A program made the translations under genes and the position numbers. DNA of 64,000 nt, from assembly GCA_024234815.1 (NCBI GenBank), contig JACKNO010000007.1:1-64000 (forward strand). Direction: 5' to 3'. The DNA comes from Pseudomonadales bacterium (GTDB taxonomy: Bacteria > Pseudomonadota > Gammaproteobacteria > Pseudomonadales > Halieaceae). Each line of letters starts with the position of its first letter. Within the stretch, counting starts at the first letter, position 1. Shown here piece after piece: positions 36,716 to 44,728 of this stretch. The notes beneath the pieces are model-generated. The model ran no database searches. It had not been told where the DNA came from and saw nothing but the letters and a program-made list of their open reading frames with translations.

Positions 36716-37192
36716 TTACAGGCCCAGGTCCTTCACCAGGGCAATAACGTCATCGTGATGGGACTTGGTAGCCACCTTGTCCATGATGTGCTTTAGTCTA
36801 CCGTCCTTGCCGATGATGAAGGTGGTGCGCAACACGCCCATAAACTCCCGGCCCATAAACTTCTTGAGCCCCCAGGCGCCGTACTTTTCGGTAACCGCGT
36901 GATCCTCGTCGGACAACAGGGTGAAATTGAGTTTCTGCTTTTCAATGAACTTTCCCAGCTTGGCCACAGGGTCCGGGCTGACGCCCAGTACCACCACATC
37001 CAGTTTCGCCAGTGCTTTCTTGCTGTCACGTATGCCACAGGCCTGCACCGTGCAGCCCGGCGTCATGGCCCTGGGATAAAAATACAGGACCACGTTCTGT
37101 TTGCCCTTGAACTGCTTCAGACTCACCTTTTCGCCATCCTGGTCCAGCAAAGTGAATGCTGGCGCCATATTGCCGACCTTGGGAAATGCCAT
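36716..37192 (-). CDS. bcp: Thiol peroxidase Bcp (peroxiredoxin)
   Basis: 158 aa BCP/PrxQ peroxiredoxin that reduces hydrogen and alkyl peroxides with thioredoxin. The peroxidatic Cys is in AMTPGCTVQACGIRD (about residue 48), with the resolving Cys five residues later. The rest, KVGNMAPAFTLLDQDGEKVS and VVVLGVSPDP, is typical. TrxB at 9222 would provide the electrons through thioredoxin. It adjoins the MBL-fold gene without spacer. Confidence 0.94.
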   Translation of the reverse strand: MAFPKVGNMAPAFTLLDQDGEKVSLKQFKGKQNVVLYFYPRAMTPGCTVQACGIRDSKKALAKLDVVVLGVSPDPVAKLGKFIEKQKLNFTLLSDEDHAVTEKYGAWGLKKFMGREFMGVLRTTFIIGKDGRLKHIMDKVATKSHHDDVIALVKDLGL

Positions 37193-37258
37193 AGTGACTG
37201 CTCCTTGTTACGCCTTGTACCTCAGGCAGGGTTGCTGGTGCCCGGTCGAGCGGGCTCG

Positions 37259-37804
37259 TTACGGCCGTCGGGGCCTGCGCTCCACGGTGGAGACACGCAC
37301 CGGGAAATGCTCCGCCCGGGCGTCGTTAAAGTACTCCTGGAGGGTTTCGTACACCACGGGGAAGGCGATCTGGTCCCAGGGGATATCCTCTTCCGGGAAT
37401 AACCCCGACTCCAGGCTCTCGGGGCCGACACCGTACACTCCACCGTCCAGCTCGCAACGGTAAAACATATACACCTGGCTGATGGACGGTACATCAAAAA
37501 TCCGGTAAAGCTCCAGGTTGCTCACTCGCCCGCGGGCTTCCTCCCAGGTTTCCCGGGCCGCGCCCTCGGGTGTTGTCTCGCCGTTCTCCATAAAACCGGC
37601 CGGCAGAGTCCAGTAGTTCCTGCGCGGCTCGATCGCGCGCTTGCACAACAGAACCCTGCCCTCATGGATCGGTACGCAGCCGACGATAATCCGGGGATTG
37701 CTGTAATGGATGAACTCACAGGACGTACAGACGAACCGTTCCCGGTCATCGCCCGCAGGAATCTGCCGAATGACTACGCTGCCGCAACTGGTACAAAATT
37801 TCAT
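37259..37804 (-). CDS. Nudix hydrolase with N-terminal zinc ribbon
   Basis: 181 aa. An N-terminal zinc ribbon has two CxxC pairs (FCTSCGS and FVCTSCEF). The Nudix box GFMENGETTPEGAARETWEEA is complete near residues 70-90. This architecture is shared by NudC-like NADH/RNA-cap enzymes and by smaller ADP-ribose-type hydrolases; the short length argues for the latter. Start ATG 37804. It stands between bcp and the flavin-reductase gene, both on the same strand. Confidence 0.88.
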   Translation of the reverse strand: MKFCTSCGSVVIRQIPAGDDRERFVCTSCEFIHYSNPRIIVGCVPIHEGRVLLCKRAIEPRRNYWTLPAGFMENGETTPEGAARETWEEARGRVSNLELYRIFDVPSISQVYMFYRCELDGGVYGVGPESLESGLFPEEDIPWDQIAFPVVYETLQEYFNDARAEHFPVRVSTVERRPRRP

Positions 37805-37917
37805 CGAATGGGTGTAACCGTCAGTGCCTGCGCCAGAGTATAGGGGCTTCTACCGACCGCTGCGAGTGCCGCAGCCCTCCCGCTGATCGAATGACCCCGC
37901 CACCCTGGCGCTAAGTG

Positions 37918-38394
37918 CTAGCCCAGATTGCGGTAATTGCCGGAGTAGAACAGCAGCGGTTCGCCGTCCTCGCGGGTCTGCACGTCCCGTACCCTGCCCA
38001 CTATGATCAGGTGATCGCCGCCCTCGTGGGTGGCGTGCAGCTCACATTCGAAACTAACCAGTGCGTCGTGCACGATCGGTGCGCCGAACTTGCCAGGACG
38101 GAAGTGGTCCGGATCCAACAGGTGATCGCCCTTCTTCGCGTAGCGACCGGAGTGCCCCTCGTGCTCCTTCGCCAGCACGTTGATGGCGAAATAGCGGGGT
38201 TTGGCGAACACGTCGAATACATCGGAATTGTTCTGCAGACTCCACAGCACCAGGGGGGGATCGAGAGAAACGGAGGCAAAGGAATTGGCAGTGAGCCCCA
38301 GCGGCTGGCCAGCTTCGCTCACGGCGCTTATCACGCAAACTCCGGTGGTAAATCGCCCCAGGGCATTTCTCAGTTCCCGGCTGTCCAATTCCAT
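37918..38394 (-). CDS. Flavin reductase family protein
   Basis: 158 aa FMN-binding split-barrel protein of the flavin-reductase/oxygenase-coupling type. It starts LRNALGRFTTGVCVISAV and has GLTANSFASVSLDPPLVLWSLQ, a strong family signature, then FAINVLAKEH and the C-terminal YYSG-like LLFYSGNYRNLG. Such enzymes supply reduced flavin to two-component monooxygenases. The nearby LLM-type gene (39912) might be a partner, but that family can also use F420, so pairing is speculative. Confidence 0.9.
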   Translation of the reverse strand: MELDSRELRNALGRFTTGVCVISAVSEAGQPLGLTANSFASVSLDPPLVLWSLQNNSDVFDVFAKPRYFAINVLAKEHEGHSGRYAKKGDHLLDPDHFRPGKFGAPIVHDALVSFECELHATHEGGDHLIIVGRVRDVQTREDGEPLLFYSGNYRNLG

Positions 38395-38496
38395 GCTGTC
38401 TCCTCAGATCAGGTTTGCTTATTGTCTTTGTCCGCAGGTATCGCGGTTGTCCCTATTTCACCTCGCAAGCCCCGGGCAGTACATCCCCTGTTCAGG

Positions 38497-38991
38497 TTAT
38501 GCGGGCTTGTCGTCGTCCCAGCGCGCGGCCCGGACCCGGTCGTCGGTGCGCACATCCACCCACTGCGCCGCGCCCTGGCTGCCAGTCTCTTTCTTCCAGA
38601 AGGGGGCCTCGTTTTTCAGGTAGTCCATTATAAATTCGCAGGCGCTGAAGGCGGCATCACGGTGGGCCGATGCCACGCCCACCCACACGATCTGGTCTCC
38701 GGGCCGCAGGCGTCCAATGCGGTGCACCACCTTTGCCGCGAGCAGGGGCCAGCGCGTCGCCGCCCGGGCGAGAATCCCCTCGATACTGCGTTCAGTCATG
38801 CCGGGGTAGTGCTCCAACTCCATGCACTGCAGCGAGCCGCTGGCATTGGCGCCGCGCACATAGCCTGTGAAACAGGCAACCGCGCCCTCTTCCTGCGCCC
38901 CGCCCAGCAATTCCCGCTGCAGCGCGGACACCTCAAAATCCTCGGCCTGGACAGTCACTGCAAGTTGCGGCGGTGCAGTCATTTCAGCCAC
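38497..38991 (-). CDS. moaE: Molybdopterin synthase catalytic subunit MoaE
   Basis: 164 aa, inserting dithiolene sulfur into precursor Z to make molybdopterin. Signatures include GAVACFTGYVR, MELEHYPGMTERSIEGIL, VVHRIGRLRPGDQIVWVGVAS and the catalytic Lys region YLKNEAPFWKKE. It overlaps moaD by 8 bp, which fits stoichiometric production of the heterotetramer. Order moaC-moaD-moaE on the minus strand; moaA and moaB are not nearby. Confidence 0.96.
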   Translation of the reverse strand: MAEMTAPPQLAVTVQAEDFEVSALQRELLGGAQEEGAVACFTGYVRGANASGSLQCMELEHYPGMTERSIEGILARAATRWPLLAAKVVHRIGRLRPGDQIVWVGVASAHRDAAFSACEFIMDYLKNEAPFWKKETGSQGAAQWVDVRTDDRVRAARWDDDKPA

Positions 38992-39238
38992 CGGTTACCG
39001 GGGGAAAAAAAGCGACCTCGTCGCCGTCATCAATGCGGGCATTGTCATTTGCTACGGCCTGGTTGATCGCCCTGATCATGTTGCTGCGGTTCAGCACCTC
39101 CTGCCAGCGCGGGCCTCCCCGGCGACACAAATACGCCTGCAGGCTGTCGAGGTCGGCAATATCCGCCTGCCATGCGATATCGAGGCAGGCGCAGTCCAGT
39201 TCCTCTTTAACCCTGGCAAAGAACAGAACCTTTATCAC
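38984..39238 (-). CDS. moaD: Molybdopterin synthase sulfur-carrier subunit MoaD
   Basis: 84 aa ubiquitin-like protein ending in the required Gly-Gly (FFPPVTGG), the site of thiocarboxylation. The opening MIKVLFFARVKEEL and INQAVANDNARIDDGDEVAF are typical. It lies between moaC (13 bp) and moaE (8-bp overlap). Confidence 0.95.
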   Translation of the reverse strand: MIKVLFFARVKEELDCACLDIAWQADIADLDSLQAYLCRRGGPRWQEVLNRSNMIRAINQAVANDNARIDDGDEVAFFPPVTGG

Positions 39239-39251
39239 TGCGCGGCCCTGA

Positions 39252-39746
39252 TCATCGTTCCTCCGGCGGGGTCTCGCGCTGCCAGTCTCCCGACTTGCCG
39301 CCGGCCTTGCTCAGCAAGCCGACGCTGCGAATCTCCATACCCCGATCAACGGCCTTGCACATATCGTAAATTGTGAGAGCCGCCACCGATACTGCCGTCA
39401 GTGCTTCCATTTCCACCCCGGTCTGCCCCGAGACCTTGCAACGCCCCTCGATATGCACGCATGCCGCCTCGGGGTCCAGGCGAAAATCGACGGCCACCGA
39501 GGTGAGCATCAAGGGGTGGCACAGTGGAATAAGGTCCGAACATTTTTTAGCGCCCTGGATACCAGCTACCCGCGCCACCGCCAGCACATCGCCCTTCTTG
39601 TGGCCGCCGGATTCCAGCAGGGCCAGGGTCTCAGGCTGCATTGTCACCACCGCGCGCGCCACGGCCACCCGTTCGGTCACCGCCTTGTTGCCGACATCCA
39701 CCATGCGCGCGGCGCCGGTTTCATCGATGTGGGTGAGTGAAGCCAT
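39252..39746 (-). CDS. moaC: Cyclic pyranopterin monophosphate synthase MoaC
   Basis: 164 aa enzyme of the first stage of molybdenum-cofactor synthesis, acting with MoaA. Motifs: TGAARMVDVGNKAVTER near the N-terminus, KKGDVLAVARVAGIQGAKKC, LIPLCHPLMLT, and GVEMEALTAVSVAALTIYDMCKA, in pieces. ATG 39746 gives the canonical start; the frame remains open upstream but is not conserved. It heads moaC-moaD-moaE. Confidence 0.97.
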   Translation of the reverse strand: MASLTHIDETGAARMVDVGNKAVTERVAVARAVVTMQPETLALLESGGHKKGDVLAVARVAGIQGAKKCSDLIPLCHPLMLTSVAVDFRLDPEAACVHIEGRCKVSGQTGVEMEALTAVSVAALTIYDMCKAVDRGMEIRSVGLLSKAGGKSGDWQRETPPEER

Positions 39747-39911
39747 TGTGATCTCCGGAAGTCGACGTGCGACGGGGCGCATGAGTCTATCCAATGGCGC
39801 GCCCGATTGACAATCGTGTTGACCGGGAAAGTCAGCGATTATGGCCACCGCACCACGTTTGCGTTCTATCGGGGTTGCCGTAAAGTAGCGCCAAACTACA
39901 GGAGATGCGCC

Positions 39912-40925
39912 ATGTCAAAACTTTCCCTCGGACTGCAACTGGGATACTGGGGTGCCCAGCCACCCACCAATCACGTCGAGTTGGCGCAGGAGGCGGAGCG
40001 GCTGGGCTTCGATTCGGTATGGACCGCCGAAGCCTACGGCAACGACTGTTTCACACCGCTGGCCTGGATAGGCGCCCATACTTCGACCATAAGGCTGGGT
40101 ACATCAGTCGCCCAACTCTCCGCGCGTACGCCGACGGCCTGTGCCATGGCGGCAATGGCGATGGATCACCTGTCAGGCGGCCGCATGATCCTGGGCCTGG
40201 GTGTCTCCGGACCGCAGGTGGTTGAAGGCTGGTATGGCCAGCCGTATACCAAACCCCTGACCCGCACCCGCGAGTATGTGGACATTGTGCGCAAGGTGCT
40301 GGCCCGCAAGGAACCGGTCACCAGCGACAGTGAGTTCTACAGACTGCCCTACAGGGGGCCGGGCTCCTGGGACATGGGCAAGCCGATCAAATCGATTACA
40401 CATCCCCTGCGGGCCGACCTGCCTATCTTTATCGGCGCGGAGGGCCCGAAAAATGTCACCCAGACCGCCGAAATTGCCGATGGCTGGCTGCCACTGTACT
40501 ACTCACCGTACCGGCAGGAGGTGTATGCGGACCAGCTGGCAGGCGCGAAGCCCGGCTTTGAAATCGCCGCACTCGCCCTGGTCAATGTCAACGACGATCT
40601 CGCCCAGGCCCTGTACCCGGTGAAGGCCATGCTGGGTTTTTACGTCGGCGGCATGGGGTCGAGCAAACGCAATTTCCACAAGGAACTGATGGCGCGAATG
40701 GGCTTCGCGGACGAGGCCGAGGAGATCCAGCGCCTGTTCTTCGCAGGCAAGCGGGATGAAGCAATCGCCATGGTTCCCGACCAGTTCGCCGACGAGGTTT
40801 CACTCTCCGGCCCGCCCGGGCGTATCCGCGAGCGTCTCCAGGACTGGAAAAAATCGCCGGTCACAACGCTGCTGATTAACGGTGATGTCAGTTTGCTGCG
40901 CAATATGGCAGAGTGGGTGCTGTAA
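39912..40925 (+). CDS. LLM class (F420-type) oxidoreductase
   Basis: 337 aa luciferase-like TIM-barrel enzyme. The sequence LGLQLGYWGAQPP, FDSVWTAEAYGND, RLGTSVAQLSARTPTACAMA and MDHLSGGRMILGLGVSGPQV closely follows the actinobacterial F420-dependent LLM group (Rv3520c-like) rather than bacterial luciferases. It therefore probably uses F420 or FMN to reduce or oxidise an organic substrate. ATG 39912 has GGAG 11 bases upstream. A GPH transporter gene follows 50 bp later and a PhyH dioxygenase after that, suggesting a catabolic set. Confidence 0.85.
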   Translation: MSKLSLGLQLGYWGAQPPTNHVELAQEAERLGFDSVWTAEAYGNDCFTPLAWIGAHTSTIRLGTSVAQLSARTPTACAMAAMAMDHLSGGRMILGLGVSGPQVVEGWYGQPYTKPLTRTREYVDIVRKVLARKEPVTSDSEFYRLPYRGPGSWDMGKPIKSITHPLRADLPIFIGAEGPKNVTQTAEIADGWLPLYYSPYRQEVYADQLAGAKPGFEIAALALVNVNDDLAQALYPVKAMLGFYVGGMGSSKRNFHKELMARMGFADEAEEIQRLFFAGKRDEAIAMVPDQFADEVSLSGPPGRIRERLQDWKKSPVTTLLINGDVSLLRNMAEWVL

Positions 40926-40975
40926 TCCGTAACCCCTGACCGGCCCGGAACAATAACAACAGGGAAAAAGTTGCC

Positions 40976-42433
40976 ATGGGCGACGGCATTGGCTCCACGA
41001 CAGCCATGCAGGCCAACAGCGTGCGCCGCCGTTTGCTCTACGCCAGCGGGGTTGTCAATTACGCGCTGAAGGATGCCGCTTTCGGCGTTTTTGTCCTGTT
41101 CTATTACAAACAGGTCCTGGGATTAAGCGGAACGCTCACGGGACTGGCAATCGCGCTTTCCGTGCTGTGGGATGCCATTTCAGATCCCCTGATGGGCGCC
41201 TGGTCGGATAAACTGCGCTCGCGGTGGGGGCGGCGTCATCCGCTGATGGTAGCGGCTGTCATCCCCCTCGCCCTCGGTTTTATCGCCATGTTCTGGCCAC
41301 CCGCCATGGTCAGCGGCACCCAGCTCCCGTTGTTTTACTGGCTGCTGGGAAGCGTCCTGTTGCTGCGCACCGCACTGACTTTCTTCATGGTGCCCTACCT
41401 TGCACTGGGCGCGGAAATCTCCACCGATTACCACGAGCGCACCCTGCTGGCCAGCGCCCGCACCAACCTGGGCTGGTTTGTCGGAGTGCTCATACCCGCC
41501 ATCTCGTTGACGTTGATCTTCACGCCGCAGGACGGGCTCGACGGCCGTTTCGTGACCGGCCACTACCACATCTACGGCATCCTCTGCGCGGTTGGCGTGC
41601 TGGTGGCAAGCTGGGTCTGCATCAAGGGGACCGAGCCCTTTATTCCTACCCTCCCCCAGAGCGTCAGCTCGGCCGACTCAAGCATGTGGCGCGATATCGC
41701 GGGCACCTTTAGCAATCGCAACTTCCGCCTGGTGGTCATTCTCGACACCGTGCTGGGTGGCATGGCGGGGATTATCAGCGTTCTGTTGATGGTGACTTAC
41801 ACCTATTTCTGGCAACTTGACACCACCGCCATATCGATACTGTTCGCCGGTCCGCCACTGCTGGCGGTGCTGTTGGTCACCACCACTTCGCGGGTCGTCA
41901 ACCGCCACCTGGAAAAGCAGCAATTGCTGCGCCTCAGCTGCGCACTGGGCGCGCTCAACCTGCTGTGGTTGACGCCCCTGAAGTTATTTGGGCTGTTGCC
42001 CGAGGGCAGCGCGTTTGTGTTCGCGCTGATCTTCCTCAACTACACACTCAATACCGTATTTACCATCGTCCGCACGATTTCCAACCACGCGATGCTGGCG
42101 GATATAGCCGACGAACATGATCTGGCCACCGGTAAGCGCCAGGAAGGCGTCATGTTCGCCGCCGCCTTTTTCGCCGCAAAATTTGTCACCGGCTTCGGTT
42201 ATCTTGTGGGTGGCCCCTTCCTGGACCTGATCGGTCTGGAGTCGGGCATGCAACCGGGGGAAGCTCCGGCGAGCGTTATCTGGGGTCTCGGGCTGATCAT
42301 GGGCCCGGGACTCGCCCTGCTGCTGGCCATTCCCGCCTGGGTGGCATTTCGGATCGACATCAGCAAAGATGGCCAGTTGCGGATCCAGCAGGCGCTCAAG
42401 GTGCGCGGTACAACGGTGCAGCCGGAGACCTGA
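40976..42433 (+). CDS. MFS transporter of the GPH type
   Basis: 485 aa with about twelve hydrophobic segments. The motif SDPLMGAWSDKLRSRWGRRHP (written in parts here: DPLMGAWSDK, SRWGRRHP) after the second membrane helix marks the glycoside-pentoside-hexuronide:cation symporter family. The N-terminus has a short polar extension before VNYALKDAAFGVF. ATG 40976. GPH proteins import sugars and sugar acids, and related MFS_2 members move other organic acids; the substrate here may be linked to the neighbouring LLM and PhyH enzymes. Confidence 0.88.
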   Translation: MGDGIGSTTAMQANSVRRRLLYASGVVNYALKDAAFGVFVLFYYKQVLGLSGTLTGLAIALSVLWDAISDPLMGAWSDKLRSRWGRRHPLMVAAVIPLALGFIAMFWPPAMVSGTQLPLFYWLLGSVLLLRTALTFFMVPYLALGAEISTDYHERTLLASARTNLGWFVGVLIPAISLTLIFTPQDGLDGRFVTGHYHIYGILCAVGVLVASWVCIKGTEPFIPTLPQSVSSADSSMWRDIAGTFSNRNFRLVVILDTVLGGMAGIISVLLMVTYTYFWQLDTTAISILFAGPPLLAVLLVTTTSRVVNRHLEKQQLLRLSCALGALNLLWLTPLKLFGLLPEGSAFVFALIFLNYTLNTVFTIVRTISNHAMLADIADEHDLATGKRQEGVMFAAAFFAAKFVTGFGYLVGGPFLDLIGLESGMQPGEAPASVIWGLGLIMGPGLALLLAIPAWVAFRIDISKDGQLRIQQALKVRGTTVQPET

Positions 42434-42440
42434 CCGGCGC

Positions 42441-42467
42441 TGGCGCCCGACCGGGCGCCACTATAAT
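42441..42467 (+). promoter_or_regulatory. Inverted repeat and TATAAT between the transporter and PhyH genes
   Basis: An inverted repeat TGGCGCCC/GGGCGCCA (42441-42448 and 42453-42460) is followed one base later by TATAAT (42462-42467), 40 bp before the PhyH ATG. The hairpin lacks a T-tract, so it is not a standard terminator; it may be an operator overlapping a -10 element. No clear -35 was found. Confidence 0.35.
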
Positions 42468-42506
42468 ATTGCGCCCGTACCAGTATACGGGGCCCGGTCC
42501 ACATCC

Positions 42507-43361
42507 ATGTCTGACAATCAAGCATTCGTCGTCTCCAGCGTGAACGAGGAGCAGGAGCAACTACAGGCCCGCTTCCAGGAGTTGGGCTACCTGTTTTTCA
42601 AGCGCTATGTACCAGATGCCACCTGCAATGATCTGCTGGCCTCCCTGTTGGCCCAGACCGGGCAACAGGTGGCCCTGGACCCGGCAAGCGGGCTGCCGAC
42701 ACTGCGGGGTCGCCCGTTTGTGGAAGCCGACACGGACTGGGACATCATCTACCCTCGCATCCAGGCACTGGAGGAATTCCACGGTTTTTTCCACACACGG
42801 CCAATGCTTGACCTGATGCGACTGGTCTCTGGCACCGAGGTGTTTGTCTACCCCATGAAGATGGCCCGGATTTCCACGCCCGGGAAAATCGGTTACGAAA
42901 CCCCACCCCACCAGGATGCATATTCCCATCACGCGGGGCCGACCATGGCGGGTATCTGGGTTGCCCTGCATGACATATCCGCGCCCATGGGGCGGGTAAA
43001 GGTACTGCCCGGATCGCACAAAGGGGGTGTGCGCAAGGTATTCAAGGCTGCCGGAGTCGGCGGTGTGCAGTGTGAGATATACCCCGACGAAACCTGCTGG
43101 CACGTCGCCGATTCCGCACGCGGTGATGTCCTGATATTCCATTCCGCCACGGTTCACAAGGCCGAGCCAAATACCACCGACTCCACGGTTCGCATGAGCG
43201 TTGACACTCGCTTTTGTGACTATGGCGCACCGGTTTTCTCAACCAACCTGGAGCCCCACCACGGCTGGCGTATCGATGGCCTTGACTGGCAACGCGTGTA
43301 CCGGGACTGGCGGCACAAGGACTACCAGTATTACTGGAAAGAATACCCCAACCTTTTCTGA
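42507..43361 (+). CDS. Phytanoyl-CoA dioxygenase family protein
   Basis: 284 aa 2-oxoglutarate/Fe(II) oxygenase. The iron HxD is in TPPHQDAYSHH (about residue 137), the distal His in FHSATVHKAEPN, and the 2OG-binding Arg in STVRMSVDTRF. Segments GYLFFKRYVPD and APMGRVKVLPGSHKGG are typical of the PhyH family, which in bacteria hydroxylates diverse small molecules, not only phytanoyl-CoA. ATG 42507 is used; the upstream part of the frame is not conserved. The end, YWKEYPNLF, is common in this subgroup. Confidence 0.88.
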   Translation: MSDNQAFVVSSVNEEQEQLQARFQELGYLFFKRYVPDATCNDLLASLLAQTGQQVALDPASGLPTLRGRPFVEADTDWDIIYPRIQALEEFHGFFHTRPMLDLMRLVSGTEVFVYPMKMARISTPGKIGYETPPHQDAYSHHAGPTMAGIWVALHDISAPMGRVKVLPGSHKGGVRKVFKAAGVGGVQCEIYPDETCWHVADSARGDVLIFHSATVHKAEPNTTDSTVRMSVDTRFCDYGAPVFSTNLEPHHGWRIDGLDWQRVYRDWRHKDYQYYWKEYPNLF

Positions 43362-43489
43362 ACCGAACCCGGCAGTAGTTCCGACCGCCAGTGTAAAGTC
43401 GGTGAAAGCCAGTTCTAATGGCTGCTTTGTATTGGCGATGCTGCTACCATCGTCCCCCAATAATCCATACTAAAAACCAGAGGTCATCC

Positions 43490-44605
43490 ATGCCTGTCCG
43501 CAACAGAATACTGTCATCACTGGCCGCCGTCAGCCTGATCCTTGCCGCTGGCTGTTCCGACAGCAACAACAGCCCTGACCCCGTTGTGGGCCCGGTCGCA
43601 GAACCCTTCCAGGAACTGATTGACCAGGGTGTTACCCGTTACCTGGGCGTTTACTCTCCGATGGTCACTGAAACCGAGGGTGACATCGTCAACTATACCT
43701 TCGGCGCGGGCGATGGGCCGCTCTGCCTCGATGGCAGCGAGTACACCATGGCCACTCGCGATAAAGGCTCCGATGAACTGGTGATATTCCTGCAGGGCGG
43801 CGGCGCCTGTTGGTCCCAGCTTTGCCTGGCGACCGAATCAGCTGATAAAGGTATTCCCAAGGCGGGCATCCTGGATCCCGACCTGGCAGGCAACCCGGTC
43901 GCCGAATGGAACACGGTGTATCTGCCTTACTGCGATGGCGGACTGCATGCCAGCGATGCCGACAGTGACACCGACGGTGACGGCCAGAACGACCGCTTCC
44001 AGCGCGGCCTGCACAATCTTTCAGCGGCGCTGGATGTCGCCGTGACCACCTTTCCCTCCCCAAAACGCATTCTGCTGACGGGCATCAGTGCGGGTGGCTT
44101 CGGCACCACCTACGCCCTGCCCCTGGTGCGCTCCCTCTATCCGGGCATCCCCATCGAGGTGATCAACGACTCAGGCCTGGGCCTTGCACGTCCGGGTGAA
44201 CCCGAATTCGTAGAACTGCTGATGAACGACTGGAACATGGCCGCTTTCATCCCCGCCAGTTGCGATAACTGCATAGGCGCCGATGGTCATACCACTGACT
44301 ACCACAAGTGGGAGTTGGCACAGGATGACAACATCCGGCTGTCAATGATGAGCTATAAGCGGGACTCGACCATCGCCCTCACCTTCGTCCAGGTGGCCGG
44401 CGAGGAGTTTGAAAAGACCCTGCTGGAAGAAACGGCGGACCTCGAGGCGGCTTTCCCAGAGCGGATGCACAGCTTTATCGCCAACGGCAACAGCCATACC
44501 TTCCTGCTCTATGACACCAGCATTACCGCCGGTGGCGTCACGGTACTCGACTGGGTGAGCGCCATGCTCGATGGCTCACCAGACTGGGTATCCACGAGCG
44601 ACTGA
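43490..44605 (+). CDS. Pectin-acetylesterase/Notum-like lipoprotein
   Basis: 371 aa, exported as a lipoprotein: signal LAAVSLILAAGC with the lipobox Cys at about residue 21. The alpha/beta-hydrolase core has GGGACWS (oxyanion region), the nucleophile motif GISAGGFGTTYAL and a late NGNSHTFLLYD with the likely catalytic His. A DADSDTDGDGQND stretch (about 150-165) looks like a calcium-binding Asp loop. PAE-family enzymes remove acetyl groups from polysaccharides; the natural substrate here is unknown. ATG 43490 follows AGAGG. Confidence 0.85.
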   Translation: MPVRNRILSSLAAVSLILAAGCSDSNNSPDPVVGPVAEPFQELIDQGVTRYLGVYSPMVTETEGDIVNYTFGAGDGPLCLDGSEYTMATRDKGSDELVIFLQGGGACWSQLCLATESADKGIPKAGILDPDLAGNPVAEWNTVYLPYCDGGLHASDADSDTDGDGQNDRFQRGLHNLSAALDVAVTTFPSPKRILLTGISAGGFGTTYALPLVRSLYPGIPIEVINDSGLGLARPGEPEFVELLMNDWNMAAFIPASCDNCIGADGHTTDYHKWELAQDDNIRLSMMSYKRDSTIALTFVQVAGEEFEKTLLEETADLEAAFPERMHSFIANGNSHTFLLYDTSITAGGVTVLDWVSAMLDGSPDWVSTSD

Positions 44606-44705
44606 TCCGGAACCGCTCGCGAGGAGCGTCGCCGGAAGTTTTTTTCCGGAGCGCTCCACTGAGCCCGCTTCACCCCAATTCGAAAAAAATGAGAACCCCT
44701 GCCCC

Positions 44706-44728
44706 GGGGCCTGACCGCGTCAGGCCCC
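44706..44728 (-). terminator. Hairpin at the end of the EstB-like gene
   Basis: GGGGCCTGAC/GTCAGGCCCC forms a perfect 10-bp stem with a CGC loop and covers the EstB-like stop codon (44720-44722). The nearest T-run on the minus strand is about 17 bp further on, so intrinsic termination is possible but not standard. Confidence 0.35.
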
